Of a DNA stretch of 64,000 nucleotides, positions 18,290 to 26,968 are shown piece after piece. Position numbers and translations under genes: made by a program. The notes beneath the pieces were generated by a model that did no database searches, was not told where the DNA came from, and saw only the letters and a program-made list of their open reading frames with translations. The stretch spans positions 62,001 through 126,000 of the forward strand of contig NZ_JALNUI010000006.1 in assembly GCF_026544205.1 (NCBI RefSeq), read 5' to 3'. Each line of letters begins with the position of its first letter. The first letter of the stretch is position 1. The DNA comes from Curtobacterium sp. GC_Cur_3. Lineage in GTDB: Bacteria > Actinomycetota > Actinomycetes > Actinomycetales > Microbacteriaceae.

Positions 18290-18410
18290 GCGCTTCCGCG
18301 GGCGGCTCGCCGTGCGGGCGCGGTGCGGCGGGCGCGGTGCGGGTGCGGCGGCCGCGGTGCGGGTGCGTGGTGCGGTGGCCGCGGCCGCGGTGCGGGTGCG
18401 TGGTGCGAGG
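18290..18410. repeat. GC-only low-complexity repeats
   Basis: Short units such as GCGGTGCGGGTGCG and GTGCGTGGTGCG recur imperfectly just upstream of the 398-residue hypothetical gene. No reading frame with gene-like composition is seen. Confidence 0.6.
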
Positions 18411-18462
18411 TTGACCACCCCGTGCGGCGCGACAGGCTCGCACGGGGCGAGCAACCTCGCAC
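18403..18462. repeat. nested inverted repeat
   Basis: Outer arms GTGCGAGGTTG/CAACCTCGCAC (18403-18413, 18452-18462) enclose inner arms CCCCGTGCG/CGCACGGGG (18418-18426, 18439-18447). It lies downstream of the 83-residue gene on the minus strand and could end its transcript. Confidence 0.7.
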
Positions 18463-18486
18463 AGGCTGAGGGACCGCGCACCGTGC

Positions 18487-18738
18487 TCAGCGCGGGCGGC
18501 GCGGCGGTGGCGGTGGGACGCGCTTGGCGGCGACGACGTCCTCCAGGGCGACCTCGACGAGGCCCCGCCGGGTGTCCACCGTCACGGAGTCCGGCGTCCG
18601 TGCGACCAGGTCCCCGAGGGCGTCGCGTGCTCCCCCGGCGTCGTGTGCCCGGACGACGACCCGCTCCCCGAGCTCGGCGTCCCGCAGCAGCCCGAGTGCC
18701 AGTGCCCGCGCGATGCCCGCCTGCTCGTCCGTGCCCAC
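18487..18738 (-). CDS. small conserved-looking protein (83 aa)
   Basis: This 83-residue protein starts with GTG and ends in a proline/arginine tail (PPPPPRRPR). The central part, DSVTVDTRRGLVEVALEDVV, resembles the small SH3-like N-terminal barrel of some actinobacterial GNAT acetyltransferases, which follow with AAKRVP as here. The acetyltransferase domain itself is absent, so it may be a stand-alone barrel or a remnant. It diverges from the S4 protein gene. Confidence 0.6.
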   Translation of the reverse strand: MGTDEQAGIARALALGLLRDAELGERVVVRAHDAGGARDALGDLVARTPDSVTVDTRRGLVEVALEDVVAAKRVPPPPPRRPR

Positions 18739-18790
18739 CCGGGAAGCGTACGGGGATCGGGCATGCGGACGGCGCGCCTAGGGTGGGGGC

Positions 18791-19153
18791 ATGGACAAGG
18801 CCCGGGTGGACAGCTGGATCTGGGCGGTCCGGATCACCAAGACCCGGTCCGCCGCGACGACCGCGTGCAAGGCCGGCCACGTGAAGGTGAACGGCGAGCG
18901 GGCGAAGCCCTCGCAGCCGGTGGGACCGGGCGACGAGGTCCGCGTGCGCCAGGCCGGCTTCGACCGGATCGTCGTCGTGAAGAGCCTGATCCTCAAGCGC
19001 GTCGGGGCGACCGAGGCGGCGAAGCACCTCGACGACCTGACCCCGGCCCGCCTGCCGAAGGAGGAAGCCGGCTTCGTCCCGATGCGCGACCGCGGCGCCG
19101 GACGTCCGAGCAAGCGGGAACGCCGCGACCTCGAGAAGCTCCGCGGCCACTAG
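18791..19153 (+). CDS. hslR: S4 domain RNA-binding protein (Hsp15-like)
   Basis: This 120-residue cytoplasmic protein has an S4 RNA-binding fold at about 4-65 (RVDSWIWAVRITKTRSAATTACKAGHVKVNG) and a basic C-terminal tail (RPSKRERRDLEKL). Hsp15 relatives bind the free 50S subunit carrying a stalled nascent chain. Length and the R-[IV]-D-x-W-[IL]-W-x-[VA]-R pattern fit. It is convergent with the J-domain gene, 16 bp apart. Confidence 0.9.
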   Translation: MDKARVDSWIWAVRITKTRSAATTACKAGHVKVNGERAKPSQPVGPGDEVRVRQAGFDRIVVVKSLILKRVGATEAAKHLDDLTPARLPKEEAGFVPMRDRGAGRPSKRERRDLEKLRGH

Positions 19154-19169
19154 GCCAGCACGGACCCCG

Positions 19170-20120
19170 TCAGACGAACCGGACGGTCTGCTGCAGCCGG
19201 TCGCGGACGTCGAACACGTCGACCGCGCCCTCGGGCGACCAGACGCCGTTGAGCACCTGGCCGAGCGCACTGCGCCGCACGACGAACGCCGTGGGCTTCC
19301 GCTGCGGACCGACGAGCTGCACGTCGGTGTCGACCGCGGAGTCCGGCACGACGAGGATCCGCCCGGTGAACCGCACGCGCGTCTGCTTCTGCACGGCACG
19401 GGCCGCACGGACGAGCTCCTTGACCGGACGCTCGCCCGGCTCGAGCGTCTCGCCGACGATCTCCCCGTGCTCGATCCGGACGGGCCCGCCCCAGTCGATG
19501 GACTCGAGGGCCCACAGCCCGCTCGGCATGAGCACGACGTGGTCGAGCTTGCCCTCGGCCCCGGCGTCGAGGTCGTGCCAGACGGTCACGCCGATGCCCA
19601 TGTCGGCGACGATCGCGGCGGTCGACTCCTCGGCGAGGGCCTCCCCGAGCAGTCGACGGATGGACCGGGGGGCGCTCCTGATGAGCGACGGGTCGTAGGG
19701 GTCCTCGATGGGGTCGCCGAGCCCGACCCACTCGCGCTCGGCCGCGAGGAAGACCTCCCGTGACCGCCCGCCGGGGTGTCCGTGGGACCGGGCACGGGGG
19801 CGGGAGTCGCGCCGCGCTGCGGGCGGTGCGTAGGCGTCGCGACCCGACCCGGGCCTCCCGGCGGTCGCCGACCACGCGGACGAGCCCGACGGCGCGGACG
19901 AGGGACGGGACCCACCGGCGTCGTAGGCGCGACGTGCCGCGGGTGTGCCGATGCGCTCCCACGCGACCTGGACCTGTCGGAACCGCACGGCGTCGCCGCC
20001 CAGGTCGGGGTGGGTCTCGCGGGCTGCGCGCCGGTAGGCGCGGCGCAGGGCCTCGTCGTCGGCCGTCGCGGCGACGCCGAGGACTTCGTAGGGGGTGGCG
20101 TCGGCCGGGCTGTCCGTCAT
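19170..20120 (-). CDS. J-domain protein with NERD-like C-terminal domain
   Basis: This 316-residue protein joins an N-terminal J domain (about 9-67, with the HPD motif in RETHPDLGG that stimulates Hsp70 ATPase) to a C-terminal domain at about 130-300. The latter resembles NERD nuclease-related domains (DHVVLMPSGLWALESIDWGG). The lysine usual in the NERD catalytic strand (vK or vKn) is replaced here (ALESID), so nuclease activity is doubtful. A Ser/Arg-rich linker separates the parts. No dnaK or grpE lies nearby. Confidence 0.78.
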   Translation of the reverse strand: MTDSPADATPYEVLGVAATADDEALRRAYRRAARETHPDLGGDAVRFRQVQVAWERIGTPAARRAYDAGGSRPSSAPSGSSAWSATAGRPGSGRDAYAPPAARRDSRPRARSHGHPGGRSREVFLAAEREWVGLGDPIEDPYDPSLIRSAPRSIRRLLGEALAEESTAAIVADMGIGVTVWHDLDAGAEGKLDHVVLMPSGLWALESIDWGGPVRIEHGEIVGETLEPGERPVKELVRAARAVQKQTRVRFTGRILVVPDSAVDTDVQLVGPQRKPTAFVVRRSALGQVLNGVWSPEGAVDVFDVRDRLQQTVRFV

Positions 20121-20222
20121 GGCTCGCGGTACGTTACCGGAGCAAGCGCGAGCACCAGCCGTGTGCGCGCTGAACGGCGGCCGGGAGGCCCGTGGGACGT
20201 CGTGCCCGCTGGTCCGGCTCCG

Positions 20223-21326
20223 TCAGGCGGCGGGCTCCACCGTGGTCACCGCCGGCAGGCCGAGGAAGCGCCCGTACCGGCTCGCGGCACGCACCACGGC
20301 ACGCTCCGCGCCCGCGGTGAGCGACGCGAAGGGCGTCACGGTCACGCGGACGTCCTGGGTGCGCTCGGACCGAGACCACGTGCCGACGACCTGGCCGCGG
20401 TGCACGACCATCGGCAGGAAGATCCCGTTGCCACCGGGCACGACGCGGTCGGCGTGCACGGGGTCGAGGTGCCCGGTGCGGTCGGCGTACCCGAGCAGGT
20501 ACTCGTCGAAGCCCGGGAGCAGGTGCGTCATGGGGACGGCGTCGACGACGGGTCGGTCGGCGAGTGCGAGGAGCCCGTCGCCGAGGTCCTCCACCTCGTC
20601 GCCAGCCACCGCGCGCGCACGACGGAGGTCCCCGAGCGGGAGCTTCGACCAGCTCGCGGCGTCGGCCTCCGTCGCCGGACCTCGCCCGCGCAGGTAGCCG
20701 ACGAGCATGCGACCGAGAGCGTCATCGCGGTCGGGCAGGGTGTCGGCAGCCGGGGCCCACTCGTCGAGGAGGACGAGCTCCTGGCCCGAGGGACTGGTCG
20801 GGCGGTTGGGGCTCATGGGGCCCCAGGCGACCAGGCCCTCGTGTGCCAGGCGGAACAGCAGGGTGGCGCCGCGGCCGCCCGCCGGGTCGATGCCGGCCTG
20901 GCGGTACCGCGTCAGGACGCCGTCCCGGTCGAGGGAGCGCCCGCCGTGCAGCGCGTCGACGGTGACCCGACGGGCACGGTCGACGGTGTCGGGGTCGAGT
21001 CCGAGCTGGTCGGCCCGACGTGCCGTGCTGCGGAGCGTCCGCTCGGCCGTCAGCGAGAGCAGCATCCGCAGGTCGTCGGGACGCAGGACGTGCAGGGTGC
21101 CGCGCATCGGCCAGGACCGCACGAGCTCCGCTCGGGCGAAGGCGGCGCGGACGTCGCCACGGGTCACCCCGAGGGCGCGAGACCCGATCGCCCAGAGGCA
21201 CTGCCCGAGGTCCTGCCCCTGCAGCGCCGTCATGTGCGTGACGACGTCGAGCGGTGTGCCGCCCGCGACACCGATGCGCTGCGCGGCGAGGCGCATCGCG
21301 CGGATCTGCGTCGGCGTGGGTGCCAC
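20223..21326 (-). CDS. winged-helix protein of the AlkZ/YcaQ DNA glycosylase superfamily
   Basis: This 367-residue protein matches the HTH_42 (AlkZ-like) family of repeated winged helices. AlkZ and YcaQ glycosylases excise crosslink or bulky-alkyl lesions. The diagnostic QxQ catalytic motif is present as Gln36-Gly-Gln38 (ALQGQDLGQ), and SWPMRGTLHVL follows as in relatives. The C-terminal part (GNGIFLPMVVHRGQVVGTWSR) forms the expected beta barrel. It is a likely repair enzyme; a role in self-resistance to a DNA-damaging metabolite cannot be judged, since no biosynthetic genes are near. Confidence 0.82.
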   Translation of the reverse strand: MAPTPTQIRAMRLAAQRIGVAGGTPLDVVTHMTALQGQDLGQCLWAIGSRALGVTRGDVRAAFARAELVRSWPMRGTLHVLRPDDLRMLLSLTAERTLRSTARRADQLGLDPDTVDRARRVTVDALHGGRSLDRDGVLTRYRQAGIDPAGGRGATLLFRLAHEGLVAWGPMSPNRPTSPSGQELVLLDEWAPAADTLPDRDDALGRMLVGYLRGRGPATEADAASWSKLPLGDLRRARAVAGDEVEDLGDGLLALADRPVVDAVPMTHLLPGFDEYLLGYADRTGHLDPVHADRVVPGGNGIFLPMVVHRGQVVGTWSRSERTQDVRVTVTPFASLTAGAERAVVRAASRYGRFLGLPAVTTVEPAA

Positions 21327-21343
21327 CGCGTGTTCGGGCCCGG

Positions 21344-22090
21344 TCAGGCCACCGCGGCGGCGATCTCGTCGAGGTGGTCCTCGAGGTAGGCGACGTCGGC
21401 GCGGTACAGGTCGGCGTGCCCGTGCTGCAGGTCGCTGATGAACTTCGGGTTGCCGGCGGCCGCCTCGGTCTCCATGAGGGTCACGAGGGCGACGAGCGAG
21501 GACACCATCGTCTCGGCGACCCGGCTCCTGGAGACGTCGTCGAGCCCGTACGCCCGGCAGAACTCGGCGGCTCGGGCCAGGCGGGCCTCGAGCGTCGGGG
21601 CAGCGCGGCCCTCGACCATGCCGGTCGTGAACGGCGCGAAGCGGTACACGGCGCTGGCGACGTCCCAGACACGGGGGCCGGGGTGCGCGGTGTCGAAGTC
21701 GATCAGGCCGACGGCCGCGATGCCGTCGTACACGCAGTTGTAGGGGGCGAAGTCACCGTGCACGACGGTCTCGACGGGTGCCCGGTGCGCCTGGGACCAG
21801 ACGTCGACGGTGTCGTCGAGCGGGAAGCTCGCTGCGGCGTCGTGGTACTGCCGGAGGATGCGGGCACTGGTGACGAGGGCGGCCTCGCTCGCGACGTCCT
21901 CGGTCCACGGGTACTCACCGGCGACCCCGGGCACGAACGAGACGGTCTCGAGGGTGTCCCCGAGGGCGATGGGCTCCGGCGCCGCGACGAACCCCTGTTC
22001 GTGCAGGTGGGCCAGGAGCCGGTGGACGGTGGGCGTCCAGGGGCCGGCCGGCCGGTGGACCCGGTCGTCGGCCTTCGTGATGCGCTCCAT
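21344..22090 (-). CDS. phosphotransferase (APH/choline-kinase-like fold)
   Basis: This 248-residue cytoplasmic enzyme has the aminoglycoside-phosphotransferase-type catalytic loop HGDFAPYN (111-118: Asp113, Asn118) and metal-binding IDFDTA (130-135). The front of the kinase N-lobe is short. Relatives act on small metabolites or antibiotics; nothing here shows the substrate. The ATG follows GGAGACGCCC. It is 17 bp downstream of no other gene and is followed by the AlkZ-like gene on the same strand. The space 22091-22308 upstream holds its promoter region and nothing else seen. Confidence 0.8.
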   Translation of the reverse strand: MERITKADDRVHRPAGPWTPTVHRLLAHLHEQGFVAAPEPIALGDTLETVSFVPGVAGEYPWTEDVASEAALVTSARILRQYHDAAASFPLDDTVDVWSQAHRAPVETVVHGDFAPYNCVYDGIAAVGLIDFDTAHPGPRVWDVASAVYRFAPFTTGMVEGRAAPTLEARLARAAEFCRAYGLDDVSRSRVAETMVSSLVALVTLMETEAAAGNPKFISDLQHGHADLYRADVAYLEDHLDEIAAAVA

Positions 22091-22308
22091 GGGCGTCTCC
22101 TGTCGCGGTCGTCTCCGTTGACGTGCCTTCGTCGTCGCGGTCGTCTGGCTGAGCGCACCGGCGTGCGAGCCAGCGTAGCGGTCACCGACGCAGTTGGCGC
22201 GATCCATCCGCACACGTGCGCTTGTCGGCCCGGCCGCGCGGGGAGCGCGGCAGCGGCGCCGTCGCCGTCTCACCCCGGCGCCGTGCGCTGTGCGGGTGCA
22301 GCGGTGGC

Positions 22309-23232
22309 TCAGAGCCGGTCGCGGAGCCAGGATGGCCCCTCGACGCTCGCACCGAGTGCCGTCACACGGTCGCGGAGCCCGCGGTCCGCGGTCACCACGA
22401 CGACGGGGCCGTCACCGGCTGCCACGGCGTCGGCCGCCGCGGCCACGATGGCGTCGTCCCCGGAGCCGGGCGCGCGCACGACGGCCACGCCGGGCGTGCC
22501 GCCGACACCGTCGCCGCCCCCGGGACCCGTGGCGACGTCGGCACCGCGGGCGTCGCCCTCGAGCACGACGGTCCACCGCGGCCACCACGTGGTGGAGTCG
22601 AGCCCGAGGGCCTCGGCGGGCAGCCCCACCGCGGCGAGCGCCGTGATCCCGTCGACGAGCCGTGTGGCGGCGCCGGAGCGGTCCTTCCACCAGCCGTCGG
22701 GCACGCTGCCGACGACGTTCGCGGCGTCGACGACGACGTGCGGGCTGGTGTCGAGCGTGGCGCGGAGTGCGGGCCAGGAGCGGCCGAAGCCGGGGTGCAG
22801 GGGCAGGTCGTCGACCGACTCGACGGGGACCCAGTCGAGCGCCAGGCTCTCGCGGTCGGCGATGACGGGTTCGAAGGGCCGTGCGGCGCGACCGACGACG
22901 GTCGTGTAGGTCCAGAAGCCGAGGTCGAGCACGGCGGTGTGGCGGAGGTCGATGCCGTCGAGCGGGACGCCCGCTTCCTCCGCGGACTCGCGGAGGGCGC
23001 CGGTGACGGCGTCCTCGTGCTGGTGCCGGGCGCCGCCGGGGATGCCCCAGGTGCCGCCGTGGTGGCTCCACTCGACGCGGTGCTGCAGGAGGACGCGGCC
23101 GTGGCCGTCGTCGACGAGGAGTCCGGAGGCGCCGAAGAGTCCCCACGCCTTGGTGCCGTCGGGTCCGTACGCCCAGGCGTCGCCGGGGTCGCGGGGGCCG
23201 GGCGGCGGACCGGGGGGCAGGACGTCTGGCAC
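22309..23232 (-). CDS. Nudix hydrolase fused to a NYN/PIN-like domain
   Basis: This 307-residue protein has an N-terminal Nudix domain with a perfect Nudix box (67-89: Gx5Ex7RExxEExGV), which hydrolyses nucleoside diphosphates linked to another moiety. The C-terminal domain (about 163-307) starts [12 protein letters not shown] and continues with SGDDAIV and [10 protein letters not shown], the acidic strands of NYN/YacP-like PIN-fold nucleases. So a nucleotide-cleaning domain is joined to a possible RNase. The start is GTG with GGTGGA upstream. It diverges from the riboswitch-controlled thiamine operon. Confidence 0.85.
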   Translation of the reverse strand: MPDVLPPGPPPGPRDPGDAWAYGPDGTKAWGLFGASGLLVDDGHGRVLLQHRVEWSHHGGTWGIPGGARHQHEDAVTGALRESAEEAGVPLDGIDLRHTAVLDLGFWTYTTVVGRAARPFEPVIADRESLALDWVPVESVDDLPLHPGFGRSWPALRATLDTSPHVVVDAANVVGSVPDGWWKDRSGAATRLVDGITALAAVGLPAEALGLDSTTWWPRWTVVLEGDARGADVATGPGGGDGVGGTPGVAVVRAPGSGDDAIVAAAADAVAAGDGPVVVVTADRGLRDRVTALGASVEGPSWLRDRL

Positions 23233-23284
23233 CTGTCCACCCTGGCACACGCGCCTGACATGCGTCGTGTACCGTGCTGCTCGA

Positions 23285-23357
23285 GACACGGGGTGCCGCG
23301 ACCAGCGGCTGAGATCACACCCGTCGAACCTGCTCGAGCTCGTACTCGCGAAGGGAT
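23285..23357 (+). ncRNA. TPP riboswitch (THI element)
   Basis: The conserved thi-box elements are in order: ACACGGGGTGCC, the core GCGGCTGAGATCACACCC, GAACCTG, and the closing CGCGAAGGGA. It sits 6 bp ahead of thiM, so thiamine pyrophosphate should hide the ribosome binding site or stop transcription of the operon. The AAGGGA of the element is also the likely Shine-Dalgarno sequence. Confidence 0.93.
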
Positions 23358-23362
23358 CGTCC

Positions 23363-24211
23363 ATGGAGAACGCTGCGCCCGTGTGGCCGGAACGCACCGC
23401 CGAACTGCTCGAGGCCGTCCGCGCCAGGAGCCCCCTGGTGCAGTGCATCACGAACACCGTGGTGCAGAACGTGACGGCGAACGTGCTGCTCGCGCTCGGT
23501 GCCTCGGCCGCGATGGTCGACGTGCCGACCGAGGCAGGGCCCTTCGCCCGGGTCGCCGACGCCGTGCTGGTGAACACCGGCACGCCACACGCCGAGCCCC
23601 GGGTGGCGTCGGTCGAGGCCGCGACGGCTGCGGTCGAGCACGGCACGCCGTGGGTGCTCGACCCCGTCGCCGTGGGGTCGCTCCCGGTGCGGACGGCCCT
23701 GGCGCGGGACCTGCTCGCGATCGGCCCGACGGTGCTCCGCGGCAACGCCTCCGAGGTGCTCGCGCTGCTCGGCGCCTCCGCCGGTGGGCGCGGGGTCGAC
23801 AGCACGGCCGGCACCGACGACGCGCGTGCGGCCGCGGTCGACGCGACGGCCGGGAGGCTCGTGGGCGCGGTCGCCGTGTCGGGTCCCGTCGACCTGGTGG
23901 CCGGCTCCGGCGCCCCGGGGTGGTCGGACACGGTGGTGCGGGTCGCGAACGGGTCGGAGCTGCTCACGCGGATCACCGGTGGCGGGTGCGCGCTCGGCGC
24001 CGTCATCGCCGCGTTCACGGCGGTGTCGCCGGAGGACCCGGGAGCCGCTGCCGTGGCCGGCACGCTCCTGCACACGGTCGCGGCGGAGCTCGCGGCGGCG
24101 GACGCCGGCGGCCCCGGGACGTTCCAGCCGCTCTTCCTGGACCGGTTGGCGTCGCTGACCCCGGAGGACGTGCTCCGCGTCGCCCGGGTCACCGAGGAGC
24201 GTGCCGCGTGA
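23363..24211 (+). CDS. thiM: hydroxyethylthiazole kinase
   Basis: This 282-residue cytoplasmic kinase phosphorylates the thiazole alcohol (HET) for thiamine salvage. The signatures [22 protein letters not shown] and the catalytic-loop GGGCALGA, with its conserved Cys, are present. It is the first gene of a riboswitch-controlled operon; its stop overlaps the thiE start (GTGA). Confidence 0.95.
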   Translation: MENAAPVWPERTAELLEAVRARSPLVQCITNTVVQNVTANVLLALGASAAMVDVPTEAGPFARVADAVLVNTGTPHAEPRVASVEAATAAVEHGTPWVLDPVAVGSLPVRTALARDLLAIGPTVLRGNASEVLALLGASAGGRGVDSTAGTDDARAAAVDATAGRLVGAVAVSGPVDLVAGSGAPGWSDTVVRVANGSELLTRITGGGCALGAVIAAFTAVSPEDPGAAAVAGTLLHTVAAELAAADAGGPGTFQPLFLDRLASLTPEDVLRVARVTEERAA

Positions 24212-24870
24212 GCGACGTCGGCGTGTACCTGGTGACCGACGGGCTGCTGTGTGACCGGCACGGGATCGGGGTGCTCGGCGTCGTCCGGGCGGCCGTGCGC
24301 GCGGGAGTCCGGATCGTGCAGGTGCGGGACAAGGACGCGAGCGCCAGGGACCTCCTCGCGCTGACGGCGGCCGTCGCGGACGCGGTCGGCGACCGGGCGG
24401 CGGTGGTCGTCGACGACCGGCTCGACGTCGCCCTGGCCGCTCGGCACGCCGGACACCGGGTGGCGGGCGTGCACCTCGGGCAGTCCGACGTGCCGGTGTC
24501 CGCGGCGCGGTCGCTGCTCGGGCCGGACGCACACGTCGGGCTGACCGCGAACACCCCGGCGCACCTCGACGCCCTGGTGCGGCTCCCCCTGGGGACCGTC
24601 GACCTGCTCGGGGTGGGGGTCGTGCACCCCACGACGACGAAGCCCGACCACCCGCCGGCGCTCGGGCACGACGGCTTCGGCCGGATCGCGGCGGCGACGG
24701 ACCTGCCGTGCGTCGCGATCGGCGGGGTCGACCTCGACGACGTGGGACCGCTGGCTGCCGCGGGTGCGGCGGGGGTCGCCGTCGTCTCGGGGATCTGCGC
24801 GGCGCCGGACCCCGGTGCGGCGGCCGCGGCGTACGTGGCGGCGTGGGTCCAGGCCGGCGGTGTGCGGTGA
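24208..24870 (+). CDS. thiE: thiamine phosphate synthase
   Basis: This 220-residue TIM-barrel enzyme joins HMP-PP and HET-P to make thiamine phosphate. Motifs include [33 protein letters not shown] and the phosphate-binding IGGVDLDDV and VVSGI. It overlaps thiM by 4 bp (GTGA) and thiD/tenA by 4 bp, so the three genes form one translationally coupled operon. Confidence 0.95.
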   Translation: MSDVGVYLVTDGLLCDRHGIGVLGVVRAAVRAGVRIVQVRDKDASARDLLALTAAVADAVGDRAAVVVDDRLDVALAARHAGHRVAGVHLGQSDVPVSAARSLLGPDAHVGLTANTPAHLDALVRLPLGTVDLLGVGVVHPTTTKPDHPPALGHDGFGRIAAATDLPCVAIGGVDLDDVGPLAAAGAAGVAVVSGICAAPDPGAAAAAYVAAWVQAGGVR

Positions 24871-26519
24871 GCGGGCCGGTGCGCGTGCTGAGCATCGCCG
24901 GGACCGACCCGACCGGTGGGGCCGGGCTGCAGGCGGACCTCAAGGCGATCGCGGCGCACGACGGCTACGGCATGGCGGTGGTGACCGCGGTGGTGGCGCA
25001 GAACACGCACGGTGTGCGGTCGGTGCACGTGCCGGACGTGACGGTGCTGCGGGACCAGCTCGACGCGGTGTCGGACGACGTCGTCGTGGACGCGGTCAAG
25101 GTCGGGATGCTCGGCACGACCGTGGTCGTCCGCGAGGTCACCGACTGGCTGCGGGCGCACCGGCCGGCCGTCGTGGTCGTCGACCCGGTGATGGTGGCCA
25201 CGAGCGGTGACCGGCTGCTCGACGCGGACGCCGAGGTCGCGATGACGGAGCTGTTCGCACTGGCGGACCTGGTGACGCCGAACCGGAGTGAGCTGGCGGT
25301 CCTGGCGGGGCTGCTCGGTACGGCCGGCTCGGACACCGTCGACGTCGACACGGACGCGGTCGGCGCAGCGCGGGCCGTCGCCCGGCGGTGGGACGTGCTC
25401 GTGCTCGCGAAGGGCGGGCACGCGGGCGGGAGCACCTCGGACGACGTGCTCGTCGCTCCCGACGGTGCCGTCCGGGTCTTCCGGGGTCCCCGCGTCCCGA
25501 CGACGAACACCCACGGCACGGGCTGTTCCCTGTCGAGCGCGATCGCGACCCTCGCGGCACGGCACGGTGACTGGGAGCTCGCGGTCCGCGGGGCGAAGGA
25601 CTGGCTGACGGCGGCGCTCGCGGGTGCCGACGCGCTCGAGGTCGGGAGCGGCCACGGGCCGGTGGACCACGGGGCACTCGTGCGACGGGCGCTCCCCCCG
25701 GTCCGGTCGACCGACCTGTGGTGGACCGACGTCGAGGAACTCCTCGCGGCGACGATCGACACCCCGTTCCTGCGCGGGATGGCGGACGGCACGCTCGACC
25801 CCAACGTCTTCGCGGGGTACCTGGCACAGGACGTGCACTACCTGCGGGCGTACGAGCGGCACCTCGGGGCGGTCGGGGCGCGTTCGGCGGGACCGGCGGC
25901 GGCGTTCTGGGCGGCTGCGGCGTCCGGGTGCGCCGAGGAGGCGGCCTCGTTGCACCACCGACGGCTCGCCGGCACCCACGCCGACGACGCGGTCGACCCG
26001 ACGTGCGCCGGGTACCTGGCCCACCTGGCGGCCTGCGCGTCGGCGGCCGACGTCGCCGTGCTCGCCGCCGCGGTGCTGCCGTGCTTCCGGGTCTACGCCT
26101 GGGTCGGAGCGCAGTTCGGCGCGGCCGCGGTCCTCCCCGGCGCGGGCGAGCTGCATCCGTACGCGGACTGGATCACGGCGTACGGGGACCCCGGGTTCGC
26201 GGCGTCGAGCGCGGCGGCGACGGAGCACGTCGAGGACCTGGCGCGGGCGGCGACCCCGGCCGTGCGTGGGGCGATGGCGCGGGCGTTCCGGGCGTCGGTC
26301 GCCTGGGAGCTCGCGTTCTTCCGGATGCCGACGGGCGACGCGGTGGTCACACCGGACGACGCGGACGGTCGTGGCTACCGGGCTGCCGGCACCACGACGT
26401 CGGCCGTCGGCGTGCTCGGGGCGACGGACGGCTCCGTCTCCCCCGGCGCCAGCCGCACCAGCTCCACGGCGAGCGCCGACCCGTCGACCGAGCAGCGCAT
26501 CCAGGTGAAGTCGGGTTGA
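24867..26519 (+). CDS. thiD: bifunctional HMP/HMP-P kinase and TenA-like protein (ThiD-TenA fusion)
   Basis: This 550-residue protein fuses ThiD (about 1-265), which phosphorylates HMP to HMP-PP, with a TenA-like domain (about 282-490), a thiaminase II family that salvages HMP from thiamine breakdown products. ThiD signatures are GGAGLQADLKA and NTHGTGCSLSSAIA. The TenA part keeps the binding Asp (YLAQDVHYL), a cysteine in VLPCFRVYAW and the catalytic-type Glu in WELAFF, so it may be active. The last 48 or so residues have no family match and are encoded over the 3' end of the opposite-strand phosphoesterase gene, suggesting an extended reading frame. Confidence 0.92.
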   Translation: MSGPVRVLSIAGTDPTGGAGLQADLKAIAAHDGYGMAVVTAVVAQNTHGVRSVHVPDVTVLRDQLDAVSDDVVVDAVKVGMLGTTVVVREVTDWLRAHRPAVVVVDPVMVATSGDRLLDADAEVAMTELFALADLVTPNRSELAVLAGLLGTAGSDTVDVDTDAVGAARAVARRWDVLVLAKGGHAGGSTSDDVLVAPDGAVRVFRGPRVPTTNTHGTGCSLSSAIATLAARHGDWELAVRGAKDWLTAALAGADALEVGSGHGPVDHGALVRRALPPVRSTDLWWTDVEELLAATIDTPFLRGMADGTLDPNVFAGYLAQDVHYLRAYERHLGAVGARSAGPAAAFWAAAASGCAEEAASLHHRRLAGTHADDAVDPTCAGYLAHLAACASAADVAVLAAAVLPCFRVYAWVGAQFGAAAVLPGAGELHPYADWITAYGDPGFAASSAAATEHVEDLARAATPAVRGAMARAFRASVAWELAFFRMPTGDAVVTPDDADGRGYRAAGTTTSAVGVLGATDGSVSPGASRTSSTASADPSTEQRIQVKSG

Positions 26520-26968
26520 CGGCGGCGGTCGGTGGGCGACCCGGGGTTGAGGAGGCGGAGGGCCCCGGTCGTCCCGCCGACACCGTGGCCGGTGACCCGG
26601 GTGTCCCAGGGGATGTGCGAGTGCCCGAAGACGAGCACGTCCGTGTCCGGGTACGCCGCTGCGGCACGGCGTTCCCGGCCGGTGGACGCGCCGGTCTCGT
26701 GGACGAGGGCGACGCGGAGCTCCTCGACGTCGAAGCGCTCGACGAGCGGCAGGCGCTCCGCGAAGCCCGGCGCGTCGTCGTTGTTGCCGCGCACCCCGAC
26801 GAACGACCGGCTGCGGGCCTGGAGCGCGTCGACGGTCGCCAGGTCGACCCAGTCCCCCGCGTGCACGACGAGGTCGGCGGCGTCGAGGTCGGCCCAGAGC
26901 GCCGCGGGCAGGTCCTTCGCGCGCTTCGGCAGGTGGGTGTCGGAGAGCAGCAGGAGCGAGGTGCTCAC
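26375..26968 (-). CDS. YfcE/MJ0936-like metallophosphoesterase
   Basis: This 197-residue calcineurin-like phosphoesterase has the metal-site motifs SDTHLP (9-14), VVHAGDW, GVRGNNDD and VFGHSHIP. Such small proteins hydrolyse phosphodiesters, often nucleotides. The GTG start overlaps the MarR stop by 4 bp (GTGA), so they are coupled. Its last 145 bp are overlapped by the thiD/tenA gene on the other strand. Confidence 0.9.
   Translation of the reverse strand: MSTSLLLLSDTHLPKRAKDLPAALWADLDAADLVVHAGDWVDLATVDALQARSRSFVGVRGNNDDAPGFAERLPLVERFDVEELRVALVHETGASTGRERRAAAAYPDTDVLVFGHSHIPWDTRVTGHGVGGTTGALRLLNPGSPTDRRRQPDFTWMRCSVDGSALAVELVRLAPGETEPSVAPSTPTADVVVPAAR

Noticed and set aside
18290-18410. A gene in the GC-only repeats
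   Set aside because: The translated sequence is low-complexity Ala/Arg/Pro in all frames and no start with a ribosome site is seen.
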